A stretch of DNA of 64,000 bases from Bacteroidaceae bacterium (GTDB lineage: Bacteria > Bacteroidota > Bacteroidia > Bacteroidales > Bacteroidaceae): NCBI GenBank assembly GCA_017540585.1, contig JAFYAT010000119.1, positions 1 to 64,000 on the forward strand, given 5' to 3'. Each line of letters starts with the position of its first letter. The stretch's first letter is position 1. Positions 34,887 through 44,500 of this stretch are shown here, in pieces. The notes under the pieces were generated by a model. The model did no database searches. It saw only the letters and a program-made list of their open reading frames with translations, and was not told where the DNA came from. The translations under genes and the position numbers were made by a program.

Positions 34887-34904
34887 TTTTGTACGCGTAC
34901 AAAA
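34887..34904. repeat. 18-bp perfect palindrome
   Basis: TTTTGTACGCGTACAAAA, next to a second TTTTTTGTACGCGTAG at 34862-34877, in the GH115-GH67 gap. It could be an operator site. Confidence 0.6.
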
Positions 34905-35017
34905 TATTTTTTCTACGTGAGGTGGATTATTCTTCTTCGTATATTAGCTTTATCATAATGCTACTTGCTAACGAATATTTGCTTTCTTTTTGTCACTTAC
35001 CATGTCACATGAAAATT

Positions 35018-35061
35018 ACGAAGGGTTAACGAACCCTTATCGAAGGATTGACGGAGGAACA
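35018..35061. repeat. Four tandem 11-bp repeats (ACGAAGGGTTA family)
   Basis: Four contiguous 11-bp units (ACGAAGGGTTA, ACGAACCCTTA, TCGAAGGATTG, ACGGAGGAACA). Similar units occur at 61192-61224. Confidence 0.65.
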
Positions 35062-35080
35062 TGAACTGACATTTTGTCTT

Positions 35081-35248
35081 GAGTTTTTGAGTTTTTAAGT
35101 TTTTGTGTTTTTGAGTTTTTAAGTTTTTGAGTTTTTACGTTCTTGAGTTCTTAAGTTTTTAAGTTCTTGTGTTCTTAAGTTTTTGAGTTCTTGAGTTTTT
35201 AAGTTCTTGGGTTCTTATGTTTTTGAGTTCTTAAGTTCTTGTGTTCTT
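35081..35248. repeat. Twenty-one tandem 8-bp units
   Basis: An unbroken 168-bp run of 8-bp units close to GAGTTTTT or AAGTTCTT ([GA]NGTT[TC]TT). The reading frame is irrelevant; there is no protein. Shorter runs of the same family occur at about 3090-3182, 31851-31892, 52120-52200 and 61067-61100. Confidence 0.85.
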
Positions 35249-35380
35249 GCAGAAAGATGTGTGTTTAAGGCGGCAGCTAACAAACGTTTTTGAAACACGG
35301 AGGGCAGAGAACTCAGAGAAAACAATAATGTAGAACCATAAAAAGAAACGTGAATTGAACTGATTACGGAACAAAAGCAG

Positions 35381-35388
35381 TATATTTG
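35381..35388 (+). promoter_or_regulatory. -7 box for GH67
   Basis: TATATTTG, 71 bp upstream of the GH67 ATG. The -33 region has only TTG at 35355-35357. Confidence 0.5.
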
Positions 35389-35458
35389 CAGCATGATACT
35401 AATACAAATTCAGGACTAAGAATTACTTAGTCACCCGAAAAAAGACAATATTGCAATT

Positions 35459-37549
35459 ATGACTAACAAGCATCTTTTAGCACTTTTAACTCTTTCTGCT
35501 TTCGCCGCTATTGCCCATGCAGACAATGACGGAAGCAAACTATGGTTTGTGAATAACACCAAAGCAAATGCCAAGGTCGTAGTAAAGACCAAGGCTACCA
35601 GTACAACGGATATTGCTGTCAACGAACTCCGTGACGCATGGCATGGTGGACAGGTGACGCTCGAACGAAAGTCAGCCAAGGGCTTGACACGTGAATCTTT
35701 TACCGTATCGCAGAAGGGTGGTAACGTAACCATCACTTCTCCAAGTGATGCGGGACTTATGTATGGTGCATATCATCTGCTCCGACTTGAACAGACACTC
35801 GGCAAGGATGCCTATCGTGACACACTTTTCACGGAGACACCAGAGCACAATATACGTATGCTCAACCATTGGGACAACCTCAATGGAACTGTGGAACGTG
35901 GATATGCAGGACGAAGCATATTCTGGAACAAGCCAGTTCCTGACGCTTCTGCCGTGAAAGGCAAAAATCTCTCAACATCAGACTCTCAGCTGTCAACGCT
36001 TACACTCTACGCTCGTGCCAATGCTTCAGTTGGCATCAACGGAACTGTGCTCAATAATGTGAACGCTTCGCCTAAGATGCTTTCGGACAGCGTGCTCACA
36101 ATGGTGAAACAGTATGCCGATATCCTTCGCCCATATAATATAAAGGTGTATCTTGCAGTCAACTTTTCAAGTCCTGCCGTACTTGACGGACTGAAAACGT
36201 CTGACCCTCTCGACAAGGATGTACAGAAGTGGTGGGCAGCAAAAGCAAAGAAGATTTACTCCATGATACCAGACTTCGGCGGTTTCCTCGTCAAGGCTAA
36301 TAGTGAGGGACAGCCAGGCCCAATGGATTTCGGTCGCACTCATGCCGACGGAGCAAATATGCTTGCCAAGGCACTCAAACCATTTGGCGGAATAGTCATG
36401 TGGCGTGCGTTTGTCTATAGCCCAAGCGACCCAGACCGTGCAAAACAGGCTTATATAGAGTTCAAGGATTTGGACGGCAAGTTCATGGATAACGTAATCA
36501 TACAGATTAAGAATGGTCCTATCGACTTCCAGCCTCGTGAGCCATACAGCCCTCTCTTCGGTGCTATGCCTGAGACGCAGGAGATGGCAGAACTTCAGAT
36601 TACTCAGGAATATCTTGGACACAGCAACCACATCTGTTTCCTCGGAACAATGTGGGAAGAGTTTCTCAATGATATTAAGAAATATGCCAACTACACAAAT
36701 AACCTCCGTGGTTACAAGTATCGTGCCATTGCAGGTGTGGCAAACGTGGGTGATGATGCCAACTTCTGTGGCAACACTATGGCACAGTCCAACTGGTACG
36801 CTTTCGGACGACTTGCGTGGAACTCAAACCTAACAAGTAAGGAGATAGCACGTGAGTGGGTGGCACAGGAAATTGGCAAGGACAATAAGTCGGCACGTAC
36901 CTTGGAGAATATTCTCCTTATGAGTCGTGAGACTGTGGTTGATTACATGATGCCACTCGGTTTCCATCATATCTTTGCCGAAGGTCACCACTATGGACCT
37001 CAGCCTTGGCAGAACAATCCGGGACAGAGAGCCGACTGGCAATGCGTGTATTATCATCGTGCAGATGCCAAGGGTGTGGGCTTTGACCGTACGGTCAAGG
37101 CAGGTAGTGGTGCTACGGCACAGTATCCAGCATCATTTGGCAATATGGTGGAAAATATCAATACGTGTCCTGATAAGTATCTTCTCTGGTTTCATCATGC
37201 AGACTGGAACCACAAGTGTCAGACAGGACGTACACTCTGGAACGAGATGTGCTACCGTTACCAAAACGGACTAAATGGTGCACGTCAGATGCTCCGTATG
37301 TGGAACAGTACAGAAGGAAATATTGACTCAAGGCTCTTCAACGATATACAAGAGAAGATGCACATACAGGTTCGTGATGCGGAATGGTGGAAAGATGCTT
37401 GTCTGAATTACTTCCAAACATTCAGTAAACAGCCTATATCAGATACAACCGAACCGCCTGTTCACTCGCTCAACGAGGTCAAGAAGATACGTCTCGGTAT
37501 ATCTAATTATGAAAATCCATCTGCTAAGTTGCTGAACTCCAAACGTTGA
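35459..37549 (+). CDS. GH67 alpha-glucuronidase
   Basis: A 696-residue secreted enzyme with a signal peptide (about 1-21, ending AIAHA). GH67 landmarks: NHWDNLNGTVERGYAGRSIFW, GGFLVKANSEGQPGPMDFGRTHADGANMLA (the general-acid Glu), and KNGPIDFQPREPYSPLFGAMPET (the catalytic Asp/Glu pair). GH67 removes (4-O-methyl)glucuronic acid from the non-reducing end of short aldouronic acids, complementing GH115. Downstream genes for a large secreted protein and the regulator point to a glucuronoxylan cluster. Length is normal for the family. Confidence 0.93.
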   Translation: MTNKHLLALLTLSAFAAIAHADNDGSKLWFVNNTKANAKVVVKTKATSTTDIAVNELRDAWHGGQVTLERKSAKGLTRESFTVSQKGGNVTITSPSDAGLMYGAYHLLRLEQTLGKDAYRDTLFTETPEHNIRMLNHWDNLNGTVERGYAGRSIFWNKPVPDASAVKGKNLSTSDSQLSTLTLYARANASVGINGTVLNNVNASPKMLSDSVLTMVKQYADILRPYNIKVYLAVNFSSPAVLDGLKTSDPLDKDVQKWWAAKAKKIYSMIPDFGGFLVKANSEGQPGPMDFGRTHADGANMLAKALKPFGGIVMWRAFVYSPSDPDRAKQAYIEFKDLDGKFMDNVIIQIKNGPIDFQPREPYSPLFGAMPETQEMAELQITQEYLGHSNHICFLGTMWEEFLNDIKKYANYTNNLRGYKYRAIAGVANVGDDANFCGNTMAQSNWYAFGRLAWNSNLTSKEIAREWVAQEIGKDNKSARTLENILLMSRETVVDYMMPLGFHHIFAEGHHYGPQPWQNNPGQRADWQCVYYHRADAKGVGFDRTVKAGSGATAQYPASFGNMVENINTCPDKYLLWFHHADWNHKCQTGRTLWNEMCYRYQNGLNGARQMLRMWNSTEGNIDSRLFNDIQEKMHIQVRDAEWWKDACLNYFQTFSKQPISDTTEPPVHSLNEVKKIRLGISNYENPSAKLLNSKR

Positions 37550-37604
37550 AACGTGGCGTAAAATATGTGTAACATAGAGTAAACATCGTGAATATTGTTT
37601 TTCC

Positions 37605-37612
37605 TACATTTG
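37605..37612 (+). promoter_or_regulatory. -7 box for the large secreted protein
   Basis: TACATTTG, 48 bp upstream of ATG 37660; it lies inside the open frame that begins at 37588, so the longer start is unlikely. A TTG lies about 20 bp upstream. Confidence 0.6.
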
Positions 37613-37659
37613 CGGCGGAATTAATCAAAACAATACTAATATTTAATAATTTTTCGCTT

Positions 37660-40600
37660 ATGAAAAACAAGAACCTCATGATGGGTCTCGGCTTCATGGC
37701 ATTCTCAATGTCAATACAAGCACAGACTACACTCGTGTCTTTAGGTTTTGAAGACGCAGACAGCAAGTATCATACTGCTGGTTCACTATCAGGTCTCGGT
37801 ACATATGGTGACTGGGTAAACCCTAAGGATGGTGATGAATGGAACGAAAAGTGTACAGAGGAGCCAAAGAGTGGTGAGTACTGCCTTTTCGCAAACAATA
37901 GTCGTGGAACAAACGGTCAGAACTGGGACCGCGGATTCAAGATTGGTAATCTTACCCTCAAGGAGAATACTCCTTATCGTGTAAGCTTCTGGCTCAAGGT
38001 TGACGAGAGTACATTCAATGATCCTGAGTCTGGCGATTCAAAGGGCACAGGTCTCCGTGCATGGCTCTCTAAAGGTATAGAGAACTATGACAAGAGCCTC
38101 TGTACTGCTTCAGGTGCCAACTATGGTATCGAGAAGGACGGTGGCTTCGGTGAGGGATGGCAGCGTTTCTCATTCGTTTCTTACTACACTTCAGCTGATG
38201 TGATGAACAAGTATGTTCAGGAGAACCAGTCTTGGGTAGGTGATGCTGTTTGTCCTGAAAACCTTGGTGGTGACGGTACAAAGAAGTATAAGGAAGTATT
38301 CGACAATAAGATTCCTGAGCAGTTCTTTGCAATAATCAATATGCACAGTCCTGTATCTTACTTCCTCGATGATGTAAAGATTGAGGAAGGCGTTACATTC
38401 AATGCTGCTACTATTGATGAAAATATTATCCGTCTTGACTTCGGTTACTCTACAAATATTGCAGAACTTGCAAATGCTAACCGTGGTACAGTGAGCCTTC
38501 CTGTAAACAGTGTAAAGGTTGTTGCTGATGGTGATGAGATTGCTGCTCACCTTGTTGAAGGTAAGGCAGACGGTTTTGTTTACATCTTCTTTGACGAAAA
38601 CGTGGATTTGAAAGGCAAGGACATCAAGGTAAGCTTCACTCCAGCAGAAGATTGTCCAATCAAGTATGCTGGCGACAAGCGTCCAAGCTCTGACACAGAG
38701 ACAGAGATGACGATCCTCGGCTTCGAGAACGAAGTTGTATATGCTTCAGATACACAGTTTGATGTTATCTCTTCTGAGGAGCAGGCTCCAGAGATGGTTA
38801 GTGCATTCCCTGAGAACAACAGCTTTAACCTTACTTCTGACAAGTTCAAGGAGATTGTTGTTAAGTTCAACAAGGAAATCGATGCTACGTATGTTGACGT
38901 TGCATATGGCTACAAGGATAACTTCGGTGAGCATACACAGGATTTGCCTCGTACTGATTTTGCAGTTGGCGAAGACCCAACAACTCTCGTAATCAAGGTT
39001 CCTGAGCTTAGCAACGGTGAGTATATCTTCACTATCGGTGGTGTAGGAAGTACTGCTGGTGTCGTTAATGATGACGAGGTAATCACTCTCACATACGAGA
39101 TTGGTAAGAGCCAGTACACAGAAGAATCTAAGACTATCTACGCTTCTGACTTCGATAATGATATGACAGATGGTGTGCCAAGAGGATGGTACACAATTAA
39201 TGAGGCTGGTGTTCACCAGTATGGATTCAATGATGAGGCTCGTACTTCACAGTACAACTACAGCTATTCTGGCCAGCCTGGTGGTGGCGGTACTCGACTC
39301 TTCGACGGATTCTCTGGCGACTTCACTAAGGCTCTCTACTGGGGCTCACGTGGTACAAATGAAGGTGTCTGCACATACGGACAGCTCGTTGCTGACTACA
39401 TCGACCCTAAGACTGGTGACCTCGTAGAGGATACTCCTGAGGATATCCGTGAGACAGCTCTCAAGCTTTCTCCACGTAAGTACCAGATTTCATTCCTCAT
39501 GGCTGCTTGGAAGGGTTCTCCAACATTTACATTTACTCTTGAGGACCTTGAGGGTAATGTATATGCTAAGTTCGCAAACTATACAGCGACTCCAAATGTG
39601 AATGGTGGAAAAGTTAAGGTCTCAGGTGCTGTTAAGTGTCAGGCTGACTTCACTGTAGAGAAGGAAGGCTTCTACATTCTCAAGTTCACAGCTGCAGAGG
39701 CACAGTGGCAGGAACTCCTCCTTGCTAACTTAAATCTCATCACAATGCCTGCTAAGTCTGCTTACTACACAGGCCGTCTTAACAAGGCTCTTGATGATGC
39801 TGATGAGTATCTCAAGTCTATTGCAGAAAATGAAGACCTTAATGGTGATGTAAAGGATAACCTCGTGGCACTTCTTGCAAGAATTAATGCTAAGGTTGCT
39901 GATGTCACTTCTCCATCAGAGGTTGAGTCTCTTATCGAAGAAGTCAACGCTGCTGTTGAAGTTCTCAAGACTCGTGGCGAGAATATTGATAAGTTCAGAA
40001 ACGCATCAAACGACCTCTTCGGTGCTGTTGAGGATCTTAAGGCAGATGAGACTGACAAGTACAGAAACTCTACATACGGTAAGGATGCTATCGCTCTCAA
40101 CGAGAAGTATAAGGATGTAGATCCTTCTAAGCTTCCTAACGATGAACTTAGCGAGGTAACTCCAAAGCTTGAGGCAGCTGCTAAGTATGCTGCTAATATC
40201 CGTTCAGCTGTTGACGCTCTCACATGGGGTGCTACTAAGGCAGGTATCATTGCTGACAAGTTCGGTATCGCTAATGAAAAGGTTGACGCAGTCAAGAATG
40301 CTTCTGATGATGATGCTAAGGCAATCAGTGCTGTTAACGGTGATATTGCTTACGCTCTCGTTTCTAAGCTTGCTAACAAGGAAAGCATCGAGGAACTCAA
40401 GGAAGATGTATTCAACACAGCTCTCCTTTCAGAAGATCCAGAAGCTGAGAATGAGCACCCAGTTGAGTTCAAGGGTATCGACCTTTCTTCTTACGTTCGC
40501 AACTCTCACCTCTATCGTGTAAACGGAGATAAGGGTGTTCCAGGATGGACAATCACATCAGGTGTTGAGGATAAGGATCTTGCTCTCGGATTCAGTGCTG

Positions 40601-41214
40601 ACCCATCAGATGAGAATCCAGTAGTTGACGTACAGATTAACTCTTACGGTAACAACACTTACGACATGACTCAGACTATCGAGGGTCTCCCTGCAGGTTA
40701 CTATACTCTCTGTATCCAGACTCGTACTCCATACATTACTAAGGAAATCGATGAGGTACCTGTTACTTACTACTACAACGCACAGGATGAGAACGGTACT
40801 TGGGACAAGTTCATCTATGCTAAGGGTGACGAGGGCAGCGAAGGTGTTGCTCCATACGCAGGTGCAAGCGGTCTTGTTACTACATTCGTAAAGGACATCA
40901 AGGTAACAGAGGGTAAGCTCGTTATCGGTGCTAAGGAGAACTACGTATCAGGTAAGGCTGTTAAGCATGAGGATGGTACTGCACAGGACTTCTGGACAGG
41001 TACTTCATACGTTGACTATGTAAACATCTACTTCGTTGCTCCAATCGAGGGTTATGACTACGCTCGTGCAATGACAGGTGTTGAGAATGTAAATGCTGAT
41101 GCTACAGTAGCAGACATCTACTCAGTAGGTGGTGTTCGTCAGAGCAAGCTTGCTAAGGGTATCAACATCGTTAAGTACTCAGACGGTAGTGTTCGTCGTA
41201 TCTATGTTAAGTAA
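37660..41214 (+). CDS. Large secreted multidomain protein (Ig-like, T9SS-type tail)
   Basis: A 1184-residue protein starting MKNKNLMMGLGFMAFSMSIQAQ (signal peptide). A carbohydrate-binding-like beta-sandwich seems to occupy about 25-235, a Big_5-type Ig-like domain about 390-500 (PEMVSAFPENNSFNLTSDKFK; VVKFNKEID), a second sandwich about 510-705, a helical spacer about 715-920, and a further sandwich before the C-terminal tail IYSVGGVRQSKLAKGINIVK. It has strongly biased codons (many CTC, AAG, GCT), a sign of high expression. Beside GH67/GH115 and the regulator it may bind or process xylan at the surface; no catalytic motif was recognised. The start is fixed by the promoter at 37605. Confidence 0.8.
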   Translation: MKNKNLMMGLGFMAFSMSIQAQTTLVSLGFEDADSKYHTAGSLSGLGTYGDWVNPKDGDEWNEKCTEEPKSGEYCLFANNSRGTNGQNWDRGFKIGNLTLKENTPYRVSFWLKVDESTFNDPESGDSKGTGLRAWLSKGIENYDKSLCTASGANYGIEKDGGFGEGWQRFSFVSYYTSADVMNKYVQENQSWVGDAVCPENLGGDGTKKYKEVFDNKIPEQFFAIINMHSPVSYFLDDVKIEEGVTFNAATIDENIIRLDFGYSTNIAELANANRGTVSLPVNSVKVVADGDEIAAHLVEGKADGFVYIFFDENVDLKGKDIKVSFTPAEDCPIKYAGDKRPSSDTETEMTILGFENEVVYASDTQFDVISSEEQAPEMVSAFPENNSFNLTSDKFKEIVVKFNKEIDATYVDVAYGYKDNFGEHTQDLPRTDFAVGEDPTTLVIKVPELSNGEYIFTIGGVGSTAGVVNDDEVITLTYEIGKSQYTEESKTIYASDFDNDMTDGVPRGWYTINEAGVHQYGFNDEARTSQYNYSYSGQPGGGGTRLFDGFSGDFTKALYWGSRGTNEGVCTYGQLVADYIDPKTGDLVEDTPEDIRETALKLSPRKYQISFLMAAWKGSPTFTFTLEDLEGNVYAKFANYTATPNVNGGKVKVSGAVKCQADFTVEKEGFYILKFTAAEAQWQELLLANLNLITMPAKSAYYTGRLNKALDDADEYLKSIAENEDLNGDVKDNLVALLARINAKVADVTSPSEVESLIEEVNAAVEVLKTRGENIDKFRNASNDLFGAVEDLKADETDKYRNSTYGKDAIALNEKYKDVDPSKLPNDELSEVTPKLEAAAKYAANIRSAVDALTWGATKAGIIADKFGIANEKVDAVKNASDDDAKAISAVNGDIAYALVSKLANKESIEELKEDVFNTALLSEDPEAENEHPVEFKGIDLSSYVRNSHLYRVNGDKGVPGWTITSGVEDKDLALGFSADPSDENPVVDVQINSYGNNTYDMTQTIEGLPAGYYTLCIQTRTPYITKEIDEVPVTYYYNAQDENGTWDKFIYAKGDEGSEGVAPYAGASGLVTTFVKDIKVTEGKLVIGAKENYVSGKAVKHEDGTAQDFWTGTSYVDYVNIYFVAPIEGYDYARAMTGVENVNADATVADIYSVGGVRQSKLAKGINIVKYSDGSVRRIYVK

Positions 41215-41252
41215 ATCGGGTTTTACGCATAGTATATAATTTGACTGTATGT

Positions 41253-41290
41253 GGGGTGGTCATCGTGCTGATGACCACCCCTAATTTTTT
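41253..41290 (+). terminator. Intrinsic terminator after the secreted protein
   Basis: Perfect 12-bp stem GGGGTGGTCATC / GATGACCACCCC with a 5-nt loop, then TAATTTTTT. Confidence 0.9.
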
Positions 41291-41448
41291 AATGAGTAAT
41301 TAGGAATTAGGAATGAGTAATTAGTAATTAGGAATGGTATGTGTGCAGATGTGACTATGATGAGTTGCACATAGGTGTCGTTTCTTTGTGTCAATTCATA
41401 ATTCCATCGATGTATGAAATTCTTCAAAAGAGAATTTCATACATTTCT

Positions 41449-41479
41449 TTTGCTACCACGTATATTATTGCTAACTTTG
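41449..41479 (+). promoter_or_regulatory. Promoter of the hybrid two-component system
   Basis: TTTG at 41449-41452, 19-bp spacer, TAACTTTG at 41472-41479, 24 bp before the ATG. Confidence 0.8.
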
Positions 41480-41503
41480 CAGCACTAACAAACCCAAGTC
41501 TTA

Positions 41504-44500
41504 ATGAAACTTATATATACCATCGCAAAGTCATTACTAACCTTCGTAACCATCACACTTGTACAGACAACCGCTTTGGCACAGGGTGTATATACTTATG
41601 ACTCAAAGAAGGGATTGTCCAACAGTCAGGTGCAATCAATCTACGAAGATAGCCGTAACAATATCTGGATTACGACTCGAAACGGACTCAACCGCTTCGA
41701 TGGCGTAAAGATGAACTCGTATCGTCATGTGGACGGTGACCAGCAGTCACTTAAGTATGACCTCACCAACTGTATCTACGAGTACGACCGCGAACACATT
41801 CTCGTCGGCACGGGTGTGGGTATGCAGTCATTCAGTCATGCTACAAATAAGTTCACAGATGTACCAGTCATCTTTGAGAATGGTGACACTGTCAAGATAC
41901 ATGTCATCAACTTCTCCCGTCTCAAGTCTGGTGAAGTGTATGGATGTGTAGCCTATTCTGGTGCTACGAAGATAGAAAAGGATGCCAGTGGCAACCTTGT
42001 TGCACGTAGTACACGGGAATTCAATACCAATGGACACACGCCAGTACAGATTTTTGAGGACAGCAAAGGGCGTATATGGGTGCTCGACAACCACTCAGAC
42101 CTATATCTCAAGCAGAAAAACAAGATGAAACAGATGACGGACTCACGCAACATACGCCGCATCTGTGAAAGTTCATCAGGTAACATATATGCAGGTTCAA
42201 CATCAGAGGGACTCCTCGTGTTCGATAAGGCTATGGAGTCTTTCCGTCCTGTGCTTGGAGTCACATTTGACTATAACCTGTGGTCCATCTCTCCGTGGAC
42301 TGAAGGACGCATATTCATCTGTACCGACGGCAATGGACTCAAGGTGTATGACGAGAATACGGGCAATCTCTCTCAAGGTCCTATTCAGGTCAACGACTTC
42401 AACCTCGCAACATCCAATGTCAAGGATGCCATCTGTGACAGCTTCGGCTCTGTGTGGGTTGGCATCTATTGGCGTGGTGTGATGCAGAAGACTGCCAACC
42501 AGTCTGAGTTTGACTATATAGGCAAGATGTCCATTACAAAGAATACCATTGGCAACAATCCTGTTACCGCAATGGCAACTTCGGACAATAACGCTCTCTG
42601 GGTAGCAACAGACCATGACGGACTCTATCGTCTCAGTGATAACGGAATGACCAGTACGCACTGGAATCCTGCTACCACTCCTTTGATGCCATCAACCATC
42701 AATGCAATATACAATGACTCCAAACATTCACGTGTGTGGCTCGGCTCCTATGCAGCTGGACTGCGATACATGGATGTCAACACCAACCGTGTCGTGATGC
42801 CTGAGGTTGACATACCACGTGTGTTTGATATCTGTAAGGGTGCAGACGACGGAATATGGGTGGCAACGATGGGTAATGGACTTTACTACCACAATCCTTA
42901 CAATGGCAAGAATCTTCACTACATAGCAGGTGGTGGCAAGGACAAGAACGTGCGTGACCTTCATGGTAATATGTACATAGGCTGTGTGGCAACCAACGGC
43001 AAACATCTCTTTGCTGGAGGAGCCGATGGACTCAACGTCTTTACTGTCAATGGTGCAGAACTTCATCATCTCGGCAAGATTGTGGATGCAGCATACGTGA
43101 ACTGCGTGCGTATTCATGGTGATGAGATATGGGCAGGTACTAATAAAGGTATATTCGTCATCAGTGCACGTACCCTCAAGCAGACAGCTACATACACCAT
43201 GACTGACGGACTCTCCAACAACGTGGTCAACAGTATCGAGTTCGATGGTGACAATGTGTGGTTCGGAACTGACTTTGGCCTCTCATGTTACGACCGTAAG
43301 GAGAAGGCTTTCCATAACTTCTTTGCTGAAGACGGACTACAGGATAACGAGTTTGGTGTGCATGCTTCATCCAAGATTGGTGGCACACTTTGGTTCGGCG
43401 GTATCTCTGGTATTAACGAGTTCTCAAGCAGCACGCTCAAGAGCAGGGATAACAGTCAGAAGTTCAAACTACGATTCATAGACCTCTACATCAACAATAA
43501 GCAGATATATCAGGGTGACCTCTCTGGCAATAGCTATAACATACTTGATGGTAACATCAATGAGGTGTCGGAGATAAACCTTGCACATGATGACAATAAC
43601 ATCACCATAGAGGTTGCTGCCCTCGGACTTGGATATGGACATGCTATTTATGAGTACTCGCTTGATGGCTCCGACTGGGCTGTGCAGAGTGAACACTCCA
43701 ACAGCATCATCCTTTCTGACCTCACACGTGGCAAGCATACGCTCAAGGTGCGTGCTCTCACATATCAGGATGTGTCGGAGGAACGTGAACTGACCATCAT
43801 CGTACACAACCCTTGGTACTTGTCACCATGGGCGTGGGTGGTGTATCTCATCATCCTTGCGCTTATCATCTGGGGAGCATCCGTGCAGGCAAAACATCAG
43901 ATAAAGGTACGCCGCACACTTGCTAAGCATCGCAAGGAGGAAGAGATGAACGAGGCGCGCATACAGTTCTTCATGAACATCAATCACGAGATACGTACCC
44001 CTATGACGCTCATCATGTCGCCGCTTGAGAAACTCATAAGCAGCGATGGTGACAACGAACGCCAGCGTAGTTACAAACTTATCTATCAGAATGCTAAGCG
44101 TATCATGCGTCTTATCAACCAGATGATGGATGCACGTAAGATTGAGAAGGGACAGTACGAACTCGACTTCCGTCCTATGGATATGGTGTCTTTCATGCAG
44201 GGAATGTATGACGTGTTCCAGACCAATGCCGTAAGTCACAATATCGACTTCCGCTTTGTTCATACACTTGACAAGCTCATTGTGCAGGGTGACCCCGAGA
44301 ACCTTGAGAAGATAGTCATGAACCTTCTCAGCAACGCGTTTAAGTTTACGCCTGATGGTGGAAAGATTACTATTAGCCTCCAGCATACAGGTAAGAACAT
44401 AGAGATAAAGGTGACAGACACAGGCTCTGGAGTGAGTGATGCTGACAAGCCAAAGATATTCGAACGTTTCTATTCTGCTCAGCATCAGAATGGCTACATA

